The notes beneath the pieces are model-generated. The model saw nothing but the letters and a program-made list of their open reading frames with translations, was not told the origin of the DNA and did no database searches. Below are positions 19,544-27,667 of a stretch of 64,000 nt of DNA, piece by piece. The first letter of the stretch is position 1. The number at the start of each line of letters is the position of its first letter. Both the position numbers and the translations under genes were made by a program. The stretch comes from an uncultured Allomuricauda sp. (GTDB taxonomy: Bacteria > Bacteroidota > Bacteroidia > Flavobacteriales > Flavobacteriaceae), in contig NZ_CANMUU010000002.1 in NCBI RefSeq assembly GCF_947501165.1, positions 930,001 to 994,000 on the forward strand, given 5' to 3'.

Positions 19544-20278
19544 ATGGATTATACCTACACCATAATAGATTCGGACGCCAGCTCCAAGCTCCAACTTCAA
19601 GTGTACCTTGAGGAGTTTGAAGATTTTGTGTGTGCAGGTTTTGCCCAGAATTCAGTGGAGGGGTTAAATACCATCTTAAAATACTCTCCGGATGTAGTTC
19701 TGGTAAACCTGAACAATGATAGCATGTCCTATTTTCAGATGGTAACGGAACTGTCTCAATATATGAACTCGCTTCCGCTCATTATAGGATACTCCACGTC
19801 TACCAAATATGCATACAATGCTTTAAAAAGTGGTTTTTTTGACTATTGGATATTACCCCACAATGAATTTGATATCCGCAAGACCATTTTTAAGTTAAGA
19901 AAACAACACCCCAAGGAAAACTTCCCTTCCACCATTTGCCTAAAGTCTTATAATGATTACAGGTATCTGGACACTAAAGATATTCTATATCTAAAATCGG
20001 ACAACAATTCCACAGATTTCTTTTTGGCCAATGGCAATGTGGTAAGCGCGTTCAAGACTTTAAAGTCTTTTGAGGAGCAACTTCCCGAAAACTTTATCCG
20101 CATTCATCAAAGCTATATTTTGAACAGCCGGTATGTGTCTCGCATCAATTATGGTAAAAGCTTGTGTACACTCCGCAATCCCAAGGAGCAGGAAATTCCC
20201 TTTTCCAAAAAGTACAGACAGCGCATAGACCAGCTCAAGGAAAAACTATCCAAAAAGGCCGTGGGAGCGTCTAATTAA
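19544..20278 (+). CDS. LytTR-type DNA-binding regulator with degenerate receiver
   Basis: 244 residues. Residues 1-120 fold as a response-regulator receiver and 130-235 as a LytTR DNA-binding domain (YRYLDTKDILYLKSDNNSTDFFLANGN, FIRIHQSYILNSRYVSRI). The receiver keeps D9 and D11, but the phosphoacceptor position in VVLVNLNND is Asn55 and the conserved Lys of the DYxxKP motif is Leu104 (DYWILP). Normal phosphorylation is therefore unlikely. It may be constitutively active, ligand-controlled or partner-controlled. It lies upstream of a small lipoprotein and a kinase/regulator pair, and its promoter shares an element with the last gene of the cluster. Confidence 0.9.
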   Translation: MDYTYTIIDSDASSKLQLQVYLEEFEDFVCAGFAQNSVEGLNTILKYSPDVVLVNLNNDSMSYFQMVTELSQYMNSLPLIIGYSTSTKYAYNALKSGFFDYWILPHNEFDIRKTIFKLRKQHPKENFPSTICLKSYNDYRYLDTKDILYLKSDNNSTDFFLANGNVVSAFKTLKSFEEQLPENFIRIHQSYILNSRYVSRINYGKSLCTLRNPKEQEIPFSKKYRQRIDQLKEKLSKKAVGASN

Positions 20279-20421
20279 ACGAATTCTCGCAAAACAGACC
20301 CAAATACCCGTATTTCTGCGTTAAATACTAAGAGACGTTTGCCATGTCCAGCTAAAAGGGAGGTCAAAATTAAATTAGCTGCTGGAAAACTAAACTTATC
20401 TAAACATTAAACGGAAAGATT

Positions 20422-20586
20422 ATGAAAAAAGTATTTGGAATTGTAGCAGTGGCAGTATTTTCTTTAGGATTGTTCTCTTGTGAGTCAGAAACCAATGTAC
20501 AAGAAACAGAAGCCCTTTTTGAAACTTTAAAAATAGACCAGAATTCAGTTGATGGTGAGGTTAACGGAGAGGATGAAAGAGGATAG
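20422..20586 (+). CDS. Small lipoprotein, 54 residues
   Basis: ATG at 20422, TAG at 20584-20586. The lipoprotein signal MKKVFGIVAVAVFSLGLFSC is followed by an acidic 35-residue tail (ESETNVQETEALFETLKID, ending GEDERG). No repeat, Cys pair or known domain. It has its own strong terminator before the sensor kinase gene, and about 140 nt of upstream sequence. The tail contains about ten Glu/Asp and only two basic residues. It may be a signal, an accessory subunit or a target of the neighbouring kinase; none of this is shown by sequence. Confidence 0.7.
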   Translation: MKKVFGIVAVAVFSLGLFSCESETNVQETEALFETLKIDQNSVDGEVNGEDERG

Positions 20587-20650
20587 TTCAATAAAATTGA
20601 TATTCATACTCAACTAGAATAAGAAATAATTATATTTTGATTGAAGTCAT

Positions 20651-20682
20651 AACCCCAAATCTTAAAAGGTTTGGGGTTTTTT
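20651..20682 (+). terminator. Terminator after the small lipoprotein gene
   Basis: Stem AACCCCAAA (20651-20659) pairs perfectly with TTTGGGGTT (20670-20678) around a 10-nt loop and runs into a T tract. Confidence 0.85.
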
Positions 20683-20736
20683 AGTACCTTGTAGTAAAAC
20701 AACTAGGCTTTTGCCCTATTTTTCAACCAAACATCA

Positions 20737-22824
20737 TTGAAAAGAATACTGCTATTACTCTTACTATCAGTTTCTCTGGCTTGTGAGCATTCTCAAAATA
20801 ATGATTCGCAAGTAACTACTTCGTCTATAGATAAAGCCATGGAAATTGTACGTATCGCTAACGACAGTATCGAGCTATCATTGGAAGAACGGAAACAATA
20901 CCTTAAGGAAGGTTATAAAAAGTTGAAACAAGTTGATGCCGACTCCACTCGCCTTAAAAATCTTTCCAAAATATCTTTAGTTGGGTATCGGTTAAGAGAT
21001 TCGTCTTTCTTTAGAAAAGTAAACAAAGAATTGTCTGATTTGGCGCGTACAAAGAATGATTTTAAGATATTGGGGGAATCGCAATGGGATATGGCTTCTT
21101 TTTTTAGGCGTTATTTAGTGGTTGATAGTTCTTATTATTATCGCCAATTAGCCTATCAAAGTTTTAATCAACTACCTCAAGATTCGATTTCGCAATCTTT
21201 AAAAGCACGAATGCTTTATGGCATGGCATTAGCCCAAAATGATATCAAGGATTATTTGGGTGCCGAAAGCAATGTGACAAAAGCAATAAAAATATTCACC
21301 GATTTAGGTGATAATTCTAGATTGTTTGACTCCTACAATTTGATGGGCAATATCTCTAGCGGTCAAAAAAATGAAGAAAAAGCTTTAGAAATCCATCAAA
21401 AAGCAAGGACCTATCTGAAATCACTTAATAATGATAGACTTAACTGGCGTAATCAAAATAACATTGCCCTTACCTATCTAAGAAAAGAAGAGTATACTAA
21501 TGCCATAAAAAGTTATAATGAGTTATTACAGCAACCAGATTTAAGGAGTCAATATCCTGAACTTTATGGAATTGCTTTAGTAAGTCATACGTATTCCCGT
21601 TTTAAAACTGGGGAGATTGGAGAAGACTTAAACCAGAAATATCTGGATGCTATAAAAATCTATACAAGTATTGACAAAACCAAAGATATAGGTCGCGCCA
21701 AACAGTACCTTGCGGAACTTTTGGTTACTCAGGGAAAACGGGACAAAGCTATTGTACTGGCTGGGGAGGCCAACCAATTTGCTGAGGAAACCCAAAACAA
21801 TGATCGACGTTTGGAAGTACTTAAGTTCCTTACAGAAATAGATTCTGAAAATGCTGTTGCCTATTCCACTGCTTATTATGATCTTTCTGAGCGACTAAAA
21901 GAAGAAGAACGAGCCAAACGGGACAAGTTTGCGCGGGTTCGTTTAGAAACGGACCAAATTATTGAAGAAAACGAAGTGCTTTCCCGACAAAAGCAAATAT
22001 GGATTGGGGTTACCCTTGGTCTTCTTTTATTTGGAATTGCCTTGTTCACCATTATCTCGCAACGCATAAGTAACAACAGACTCAAGTTTCAACAAAAGCA
22101 ACAAGAGAGCAATCAAGAGATTTACAACCTGATGTTGGCGCAGCAAGGTAAATTTGAGGAAGGCAAAAAACTGGAACAAAAGCGTATCTCAGAAGAATTG
22201 CACGATGGTGTGCTTGGGCAAATGTTGGGTATTCGTCTAGTACTTAGTGGCCTTAACGAAATGGCGGACGAAAAATCCGTAGAACAACGCGGTGAGCTTA
22301 TTGAAAAGCTTCGCGAGACAGAGGAAGAAATCCGAACTATTTCGCATGAGCTCAATAATGCTTCTTATCAAAAAATTCATAACTTTATTGTATCCCTCGA
22401 AGATATGATTGACTCCATAGGAGCATCTTCCGGGATAAACTGTTCTTTTACTTATGATTCACTTTTGGAATGGGACAGTTTGGAGGGCGATATTAAAATC
22501 AATGCCTATCGAATCGTTCAGGAGTCTCTCCAAAACTGTGTAAAACACGCACAGTGCAAAAATGCCTCTGTAAATTTTGAATGTGAGGACAACCTCCTTA
22601 AATTGAGCATCAAAGATGACGGGCGCGGCTTTGACATTAATAAAGGAAAGCGAGGGATAGGCCTCCGAAACATTATTTCTAGAGTGAAAAAGGTAAACGG
22701 AACTTTGGATATTGAGAGTAAAAAAGGGGAAGGAACCACCATAAAGGTGAATATTCCCATGAATTACGCTAAACAAACAGAAATTCTTGAGGACCTAGGA
22801 GCTAAACAGACTGCCAAGGCATAA
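20737..22824 (+). CDS. TPR-containing sensor histidine kinase (HisKA_3), lipoprotein-like N-terminus
   Basis: 695 residues starting at TTG 20737. No ATG gives the signal peptide, and the TTG gives a perfect one (MKRILLLLLLSVSLAC). Residues about 30-380 are tetratricopeptide repeats (about six, e.g. DYLGAESNVTKAIKIFTDLGD, NNIALTYLRKEEYTNAIKSYNELL) in the periplasm. There is a membrane helix at about 421-441, then a coiled segment, a HisKA_3 dimerisation box with His489 (EELHDGVLGQMLG), and a HATPase domain with N box (QESLQNCVKHA) and G box (DDGRGFD, RGIGLRNI). It pairs with the response regulator 24 nt downstream. Such kinases sense unknown cues. Confidence 0.93.
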   Translation: MKRILLLLLLSVSLACEHSQNNDSQVTTSSIDKAMEIVRIANDSIELSLEERKQYLKEGYKKLKQVDADSTRLKNLSKISLVGYRLRDSSFFRKVNKELSDLARTKNDFKILGESQWDMASFFRRYLVVDSSYYYRQLAYQSFNQLPQDSISQSLKARMLYGMALAQNDIKDYLGAESNVTKAIKIFTDLGDNSRLFDSYNLMGNISSGQKNEEKALEIHQKARTYLKSLNNDRLNWRNQNNIALTYLRKEEYTNAIKSYNELLQQPDLRSQYPELYGIALVSHTYSRFKTGEIGEDLNQKYLDAIKIYTSIDKTKDIGRAKQYLAELLVTQGKRDKAIVLAGEANQFAEETQNNDRRLEVLKFLTEIDSENAVAYSTAYYDLSERLKEEERAKRDKFARVRLETDQIIEENEVLSRQKQIWIGVTLGLLLFGIALFTIISQRISNNRLKFQQKQQESNQEIYNLMLAQQGKFEEGKKLEQKRISEELHDGVLGQMLGIRLVLSGLNEMADEKSVEQRGELIEKLRETEEEIRTISHELNNASYQKIHNFIVSLEDMIDSIGASSGINCSFTYDSLLEWDSLEGDIKINAYRIVQESLQNCVKHAQCKNASVNFECEDNLLKLSIKDDGRGFDINKGKRGIGLRNIISRVKKVNGTLDIESKKGEGTTIKVNIPMNYAKQTEILEDLGAKQTAKA

Positions 22825-22848
22825 CCCCAAGAAACTAAAACGCATACC

Positions 22849-23517
22849 ATGAAAACACTTCGGATTTTAGCCATTGACGACCATGAAATGACCATGTTGG
22901 GTTACAAGTTTATCTTGGAACGCATTGTTTTTGAAGGACATTCCATTATTGTGGATACGGCCAACTCCTTTGAAACGGGAAAACGTATGATAGAAGAATC
23001 CGTGAATTCCTTTAAGTACGATATTCTCTTTTTGGATGTACAAATGTATCCGCCCAACGAGCATCAGCCACAAACCGGTGAGGATTTAGGAATCTTGGCC
23101 CGCAAGCTTGTTCCAGAGACCAAAATTGTTTTCATGTCTTCCTTTAGTGACAACTATAGAATAAATAGCATTTTACAATCCGTTGACCCGGATGGGTACT
23201 TGGTAAAAACGGATATTGACCCAAAGACGTTGGAAGATGCAGTAAAGACGGTCACCTTAAGTCCTCCCTATTATTCCTCAAAAGCATTGGCGGCCATTAG
23301 AAAGAAAATGACCAATGATATCAGGTTGGACGAAAAAGACAAAAAGATACTCTACCACCTTTCCATAGGTACAAAAAATAAGGATTTGGAGAAATATATT
23401 AGACTTTCCCCCTCATCCATCGAAAACAGAAAACGCCACTTGAAATCCCTTTTTGGCACGGAGAACGAGAATGACCTTGCCTTAATTTTGGCAGCCAAAA
23501 ACAGAGGATTTATCTAG
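22849..23517 (+). CDS. LuxR/NarL-family response regulator
   Basis: 222 residues. The receiver domain is intact: DDH near residue 10, phosphoacceptor Asp in ILFLDVQMYP, Ser in FMSSFSD, Lys in GYLVKTDID. The C-terminal part is a helix-turn-helix of LuxR type (LDEKDKKILYHLSIGTKNKDLEKYIRLSPSSIENRKRHLKSLF, about 160-222). An insertion after the Asp (PPNEHQPQTGEDLG) is longer than in most NarL proteins, as is common in flavobacterial partners of TPR kinases. Partner of the kinase just upstream, probably one transcript. Confidence 0.94.
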   Translation: MKTLRILAIDDHEMTMLGYKFILERIVFEGHSIIVDTANSFETGKRMIEESVNSFKYDILFLDVQMYPPNEHQPQTGEDLGILARKLVPETKIVFMSSFSDNYRINSILQSVDPDGYLVKTDIDPKTLEDAVKTVTLSPPYYSSKALAAIRKKMTNDIRLDEKDKKILYHLSIGTKNKDLEKYIRLSPSSIENRKRHLKSLFGTENENDLALILAAKNRGFI

Positions 23518-23600
23518 TGGTTTTTATGAAAGTGTTTTGATAATCTCGGAATTTTTCTTGGCTCATTGATGGGCTTTCAATGTTCAAAACACAAGAAAAC

Positions 23601-23629
23601 CCATAGAATTTTTAAGGTTTTCGTGCAAT
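23601..23629 (+). promoter_or_regulatory. Composite upstream element, copy 2 (unknown gene)
   Basis: CCATAG, 2 nt, TTTTTAAGGT, 5 nt, TGCAAT, identical in bases and spacing to 19471-19499. It ends 20 nt before TAAATTTG (23650-23657), a full -7 match, and there is no TTG at -33. The pattern is that of an activator-dependent promoter. Confidence 0.6.
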
Positions 23630-23649
23630 CCCAGAAAAAACATTCGTTT

Positions 23650-23657
23650 TAAATTTG
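23650..23657 (+). promoter_or_regulatory. -7 box of the unknown gene
   Basis: TAAATTTG, a full TAnnTTTG match. The transcript start would be near 23664, 25 nt before the ATG at 23689. Confidence 0.5.
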
Positions 23658-23688
23658 GTTTACCTCACCTCTACTAAAAAAGTTGAGT

Positions 23689-24345
23689 ATGAAACCACGT
23701 AAAAAACGGAATTCTCATTTTCCTTTGAATGATATTACAACCTTTGTGACCTGTAATGGTCTAGAGGTTTTTTTGAAGGTTTTGGAGCGCGATTTTTTTG
23801 CGGAGATTTCCGCCCAATGCAGATATAATCTTAGAAAACAGCGAATAGATATTGTTCTGGATATCTACTGTAATTTTGGATTAACGGAAAGTCTGCACCA
23901 CTTTAACAATGGAAATTGGGGAGGGATATCACCCCAAAATGAAGGATATAACATACCATCAAAATTTGATGAAAACTTTCAGAAACTTTGTGCCGATAAC
24001 AACCATGACTTGGATATCGCCGAACTTTCCATTCATTTTAAAGATACCTCGGTTATTGTAAATAGAATTCAAGATTATAGCATACCAGAAGAACTAGCGG
24101 GCATAATTTCCAAATTGAGCGAAAACTTTGTGTACTTCACCAAAGGCTTAACAGAAATGCCTTATGAAATTTTTGTGCCGGTCTTTGAAGATACAGACCA
24201 AGGTGCGATTTCGGCAGAGGGCCATAGAAACCAATATTATGACTATTGGGGCCTTTATTTTGATGATCAAATAAATCATGATGTCATGATTTATGAGGTA
24301 AAAAACAGAGAGCTTACAAAAGAAGATTTTTTCCTTTTGGACTGA
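23689..24345 (+). CDS. Hypothetical protein next to the signalling cluster
   Basis: 218 residues from the ATG at 23689 (a TTG at 23683 is possible). No signal peptide or membrane segment, so probably cytoplasmic. The N-terminus is very basic (MKPRKKRNSHF) and the rest is acidic. Aromatic-rich patches are visible (HFNNGNWGGISPQNEGYNIP, GHRNQYYDYWGLYFDDQINHD). I recognise no family. It may be a target of the shared regulator because its promoter carries the same upstream element as the LytTR gene. Convergent with glyA. Confidence 0.72.
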   Translation: MKPRKKRNSHFPLNDITTFVTCNGLEVFLKVLERDFFAEISAQCRYNLRKQRIDIVLDIYCNFGLTESLHHFNNGNWGGISPQNEGYNIPSKFDENFQKLCADNNHDLDIAELSIHFKDTSVIVNRIQDYSIPEELAGIISKLSENFVYFTKGLTEMPYEIFVPVFEDTDQGAISAEGHRNQYYDYWGLYFDDQINHDVMIYEVKNRELTKEDFFLLD

Positions 24346-24395
24346 TTACGATTTTTTTCCTTAGGCTTAACCTAAGAACACCCTTCATAATTAAA

Positions 24396-25670
24396 TTAGC
24401 TATTGAAAAGAGGTCTGTGCTTCATTAAAGTATGGACCTTTTCTTTTATTTTGGAGATGCTCCCTTCATCTTCAGGATTCATGAGTACTTCGTCAATCAA
24501 GTTCACAATAGTCTCCATGTCAGATTCTACCAATCCCCTAGTGGTGATAGCCGGTGTTCCAAAACGTATTCCCGAAGTAATGAAAGGCGACTGATCATCA
24601 AAAGGCACCATATTTTTATTGGCAGTGATGGCCGCTTTTTCCAAAGCTTTCTCTGCATCCTTACCAGTTATGTTTTTGTTTCTGAGGTCAATGAGCATCA
24701 TGTGGTTGTCCGTTCCACCGGAAATAACCTTGTAATCCTTTGCCATGAAAGCTTGCGCCATGGATTCGGCATTCTTTTTCACCTGAAGCATGTAATGAAG
24801 GAATTTATCTGTGAGGGCTTCACCAAACGCGATGGCCTTTGCGGCAATAATATGCTCCAATGGCCCTCCTTGATTGCCCGGGAATACCGCCAAGTCCAGC
24901 AAACCAGACATTTTTCTCAAGTTTCCGTTCTTTAAACGAATACCAAATGGATTTTCAAAGTTCTCCCCCATCAAAATAAGTCCTCCACGAGGACCACGTA
25001 GGGTCTTATGTGTTGTAGTGGTTACTATATGGCAATGCGGAATGGGATCGTTCAATATACCCTTCGCAATTAAACCAGACGGATGTGAAATATCTGCAAG
25101 CAATATAGCATTCACGCTGTCCGAAATTTCCCGAAAACGGGCAAAATCCATATCTCTGGAATATGCAGAGGCCCCTGCAATAATCATTTTTGGTTTTTCC
25201 TTATCTGCAATCTCTTGGATTTTATCGTAGTTCAAGGTACCCGTTTCCTCATCCACACCATAGAATGTAGGCCGGTACAATTTTCCAGAGAAATTAACTG
25301 GAGAACCGTGGGTTAAATGTCCTCCGTGTGCCAAATCAAACCCAAGAATGGTGTCCCCCGGTTGCAAACATGCATGATACACCGACGCATTGGCTTGGGA
25401 ACCTGAGTGTGGTTGAACATTGGCATAGGCTGCCCCAAAAAGTTCCTTAGCCCTTTCTATGGCTAAAGTTTCTATTTCATCCACCACCTCGCAGCCTCCA
25501 TAATAGCGTTTGCCAGGGTATCCTTCGGCATATTTGTTGGTCAAGACCGAACCAGCAGCTTCCATCACCTGCGGGCTTGTAAAATTCTCAGAAGCAATTA
25601 ATTCAATCCCTTCTACTTGTCTTTCCCTTTCCTTTTCAATCAGGTCAAAAATAGTGGTGTCTCTTTGCAT
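24396..25670 (-). CDS. glyA: Serine hydroxymethyltransferase
   Basis: 424 residues from the ATG at 25670 ([18 protein letters not shown]). The open frame extends to 25721, but the promoter lies in that extension. A cytoplasmic PLP enzyme converting serine and tetrahydrofolate to glycine and methylene-tetrahydrofolate. Visible: [49 protein letters not shown], the PLP-lysine motif [14 protein letters not shown], and GTPAITTRG near the end. Single gene. Confidence 0.97.
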   Translation of the reverse strand: MQRDTTIFDLIEKERERQVEGIELIASENFTSPQVMEAAGSVLTNKYAEGYPGKRYYGGCEVVDEIETLAIERAKELFGAAYANVQPHSGSQANASVYHACLQPGDTILGFDLAHGGHLTHGSPVNFSGKLYRPTFYGVDEETGTLNYDKIQEIADKEKPKMIIAGASAYSRDMDFARFREISDSVNAILLADISHPSGLIAKGILNDPIPHCHIVTTTTHKTLRGPRGGLILMGENFENPFGIRLKNGNLRKMSGLLDLAVFPGNQGGPLEHIIAAKAIAFGEALTDKFLHYMLQVKKNAESMAQAFMAKDYKVISGGTDNHMMLIDLRNKNITGKDAEKALEKAAITANKNMVPFDDQSPFITSGIRFGTPAITTRGLVESDMETIVNLIDEVLMNPEDEGSISKIKEKVHTLMKHRPLFNS

Positions 25671-25691
25671 GAGGACTTTTTTAAGAAGTTT

Positions 25692-25721
25692 CAAAAGTAC
25701 GAAGAGAAATAAATTTTTCAA
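25692..25721 (-). promoter_or_regulatory. Promoter of glyA
   Basis: On the minus strand TTG (25721-25719), 19 nt, TACTTTTG (25699-25692). The transcript start would be near 25685, 15 nt before the ATG at 25670. This rules out the longer reading frame. Confidence 0.7.
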
Positions 25722-25803
25722 CCAAAAAAAGAGGAGCCAAACAAGATGTTATCCACTAAAAATCAACAATGGAAAAGTGATACTTGATACTCCAAAATGG
25801 CTA

Positions 25804-25821
25804 AAAAACCTGCATTTTATC
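25804..25821 (+). repeat. 18-bp element, copy 1
   Basis: AAAAACCTGCATTTTATC. The identical 18 bases occur at 62294-62311 in inverted orientation. Both copies lie about 95-140 nt upstream of a lipoprotein gene and point towards it. Confidence 0.5.
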
Positions 25822-25915
25822 GATAATATACTACAGTTGAACCCTAAACGTTACTTAAGTGTGGCTTTTTGGCACGGCAGTTGAATTCAACTAGAAAATC
25901 ACAAAACCAAAAACG

Positions 25916-27100
25916 ATGAAAAAAACTCTACTTTATAGCACCATATTGCTAATGCTTTCCTGTGGAGGGGTCAAAAAAACCCAAGAGGCAGTAAACAGCG
26001 GTAACTATGTTACGGCCATGAACAAGGCCATTAAGAACTTAAGGGATAACAAAACCAGAAAAGGACATCAGGCATATGTCACACTTTTGGAAGATGCCTT
26101 TGCAAAACATACGCAAAGAGAACTGGAGCAAATCAGTTTCATGGAAAAAGATGGGAATCCTGCAAATTTGGAGACCATCTACCGTAAGTATAACAGTCTG
26201 AGGGACATTCAAGCTAGAATTCAACCTTTGTTGCCTTTGTCTATTTATGAGGAAGGACGTGAAGCTCGATTTGATTTTGTCAATTATGACAATGCCATAT
26301 TGGATACCAAAGAACAACTTTCGGAATACCTGTATGCCAATGCGAGCGACCTTTTGAAAAATGCCAGATACAAGCAAGATTTTAGAAATGTCTTCAATGA
26401 TTTGAAATATCTGTCGGAAATCAATCCTGGCTATAAGCAAACCATCCAGAAAATGGATCAAGCGTATCAAAAAGGTTTGGATTACGTAAAAATCCAAATA
26501 GATAATGAGACCCAGCAGATTATTCCGGAACGATTGGAAGAAGAACTGTTGGATTTCAACACCTACGGTATAGATAACTTTTGGACTAAGTTTCACTCCT
26601 CACCACAGAGTGGTATGAACTACGATTTTGCACTAAACCTAGGTTTTAGGGAAATCAATATTTCTCCGGAGCGAGTTAATGAAAAGCAAATTGTGCGTGA
26701 AAAGCAGATCAAGGATGGATACGAATACCTATTGGATAACAATGGGAATGCTGTGAAAGATAGCTTGGGGAACAGAATAAAAGTAGACCGCTTAAGGACG
26801 GTTACCTGTAACTTCTATCAGTTCACACAATTCAAAAGTGCCCAAATTGGAGCCAAAGTGAGCATTACCGATTTGTCCAATGGACAGGAAATAAACTCCT
26901 ATCCACTTGCCAGCGAGTTCATTTTTGAGCATATCTATGCCAATTATAAGGGAGATAGGAGAGCTCTGGATAACGACTTGGTAGCGCTACTGGATTTAGC
27001 AGCTGTTCCGTTCCCAACAAATGAACAAATGGTCTACGACGCAGGTGAAGACCTAAAGGCGCGATTAAAAAGTATAATACGCAGACATCAATTTGATTGA
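25916..27100 (+). CDS. Hypothetical lipoprotein with helical repeats
   Basis: 394 residues with the lipoprotein signal MKKTLLYSTILLMLSC, then GGVKKTQEAVNSGNYVTAMNKAIKNLRDNK, a TPR-like helical pair. Residues 20-220 are mostly helical with many Gln, Lys and Asn. From about 240 there is a beta-rich domain (NLGFREINISPERV, VTCNFYQFTQFKSAQIGAKVSITDLSNGQEI). No catalytic motif. It resembles flavobacterial conserved lipoproteins of unknown role. Followed by a strong bidirectional terminator. Confidence 0.82.
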   Translation: MKKTLLYSTILLMLSCGGVKKTQEAVNSGNYVTAMNKAIKNLRDNKTRKGHQAYVTLLEDAFAKHTQRELEQISFMEKDGNPANLETIYRKYNSLRDIQARIQPLLPLSIYEEGREARFDFVNYDNAILDTKEQLSEYLYANASDLLKNARYKQDFRNVFNDLKYLSEINPGYKQTIQKMDQAYQKGLDYVKIQIDNETQQIIPERLEEELLDFNTYGIDNFWTKFHSSPQSGMNYDFALNLGFREINISPERVNEKQIVREKQIKDGYEYLLDNNGNAVKDSLGNRIKVDRLRTVTCNFYQFTQFKSAQIGAKVSITDLSNGQEINSYPLASEFIFEHIYANYKGDRRALDNDLVALLDLAAVPFPTNEQMVYDAGEDLKARLKSIIRRHQFD

Positions 27101-27102
27101 TA

Positions 27103-27132
27103 AAAAAAGCCCCGCGAACTGCGGGGCTTTTT
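27103..27132. terminator. Bidirectional terminator
   Basis: GCCCCGC (27109-27115) pairs with GCGGGGC (27121-27127) around a 5-nt loop, flanked by A and T tracts. It serves the lipoprotein (plus) and ytxJ (minus) genes. Confidence 0.92.
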
Positions 27133-27134
27133 CT

Positions 27135-27524
27135 TTATACATATTCTTTTAGATCAATATCCGCTATGGAGCCGTGTGATGTATGAAAACTTATTTCCCC
27201 ATTTTTGACAATAAGCAGCTGTGGTGATTGGTGCATAACCCCAAATTTGGTGGCCACTTCGTTAGATACATCGCGATGGGCATGCAAGTCCAAAAAATGT
27301 AAATCCGCAATATCCCCTAAATTGTAGGAGCCAGTAAACATATTCAAAACCATTCTACTTATTCCACAAGTGGTGGAATGCTTGAAAATAAGCTGTGGTT
27401 TTTCATTGGACTGCACCTCAATATCATCAAGCTGGTTTACAGAAGTTAAAGGAATCCAAGGCAAGCCATTTGATTCTTTATCCTTGTTTTCTTTATTTCC
27501 AAAAAAGCTGTCAAAAATTCCCAT
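27135..27524 (-). CDS. ytxJ: Bacillithiol system redox-active protein YtxJ
   Basis: 129 residues, a monothiol thioredoxin fold. The active-site motif is TTCGISRMVL, with one Cys, as in YtxJ/DUF2847 proteins that accompany bacillithiol biosynthesis. KFGVMHQSPQLLIVKNGE holds the cis-Pro equivalent. Proposed to remove bacillithiol from S-bacillithiolated proteins (bacilliredoxin-like). Cytoplasmic, single gene, convergent with the preceding lipoprotein. Confidence 0.9.
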   Translation of the reverse strand: MGIFDSFFGNKENKDKESNGLPWIPLTSVNQLDDIEVQSNEKPQLIFKHSTTCGISRMVLNMFTGSYNLGDIADLHFLDLHAHRDVSNEVATKFGVMHQSPQLLIVKNGEISFHTSHGSIADIDLKEYV

Positions 27525-27604
27525 ACAGATTATTTAATAAATAGGTCGGCATGGTTTTTAAAGCTTACAAACTGCCGAAATGTCTTTTATTTTCAAGGGT
27601 TTAG

Positions 27605-27617
27605 CGACATTTTGTCG
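27605..27617. promoter_or_regulatory. Inverted repeat upstream of clpB
   Basis: CGACA, 3 nt, TGTCG, a perfect palindrome 50 nt before the clpB ATG, in the gap between ytxJ and clpB. Its place and symmetry fit an operator for heat-shock control. The regulator is unknown. Confidence 0.5.
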
Positions 27618-27667
27618 GTTTCATTGCCTTGGTAGGGTTGTTGAAATCCAAAGTCAAAAGATTGAAA

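Noticed and set aside
24355-24380. Hairpin CTTAGG-CTTAA-CCTAAG as a terminator of glyA
   Set aside because: The stem is only 6 bp and is followed on the minus strand by A, not T, and on the plus strand by no T tract.
20370-24400. Shared 13-mer AATTAAATTAGCT near 20370 and 24390
   Set aside because: A 13-base AT-rich match is expected many times by chance in 64 kb, and one copy spans the glyA stop codon.
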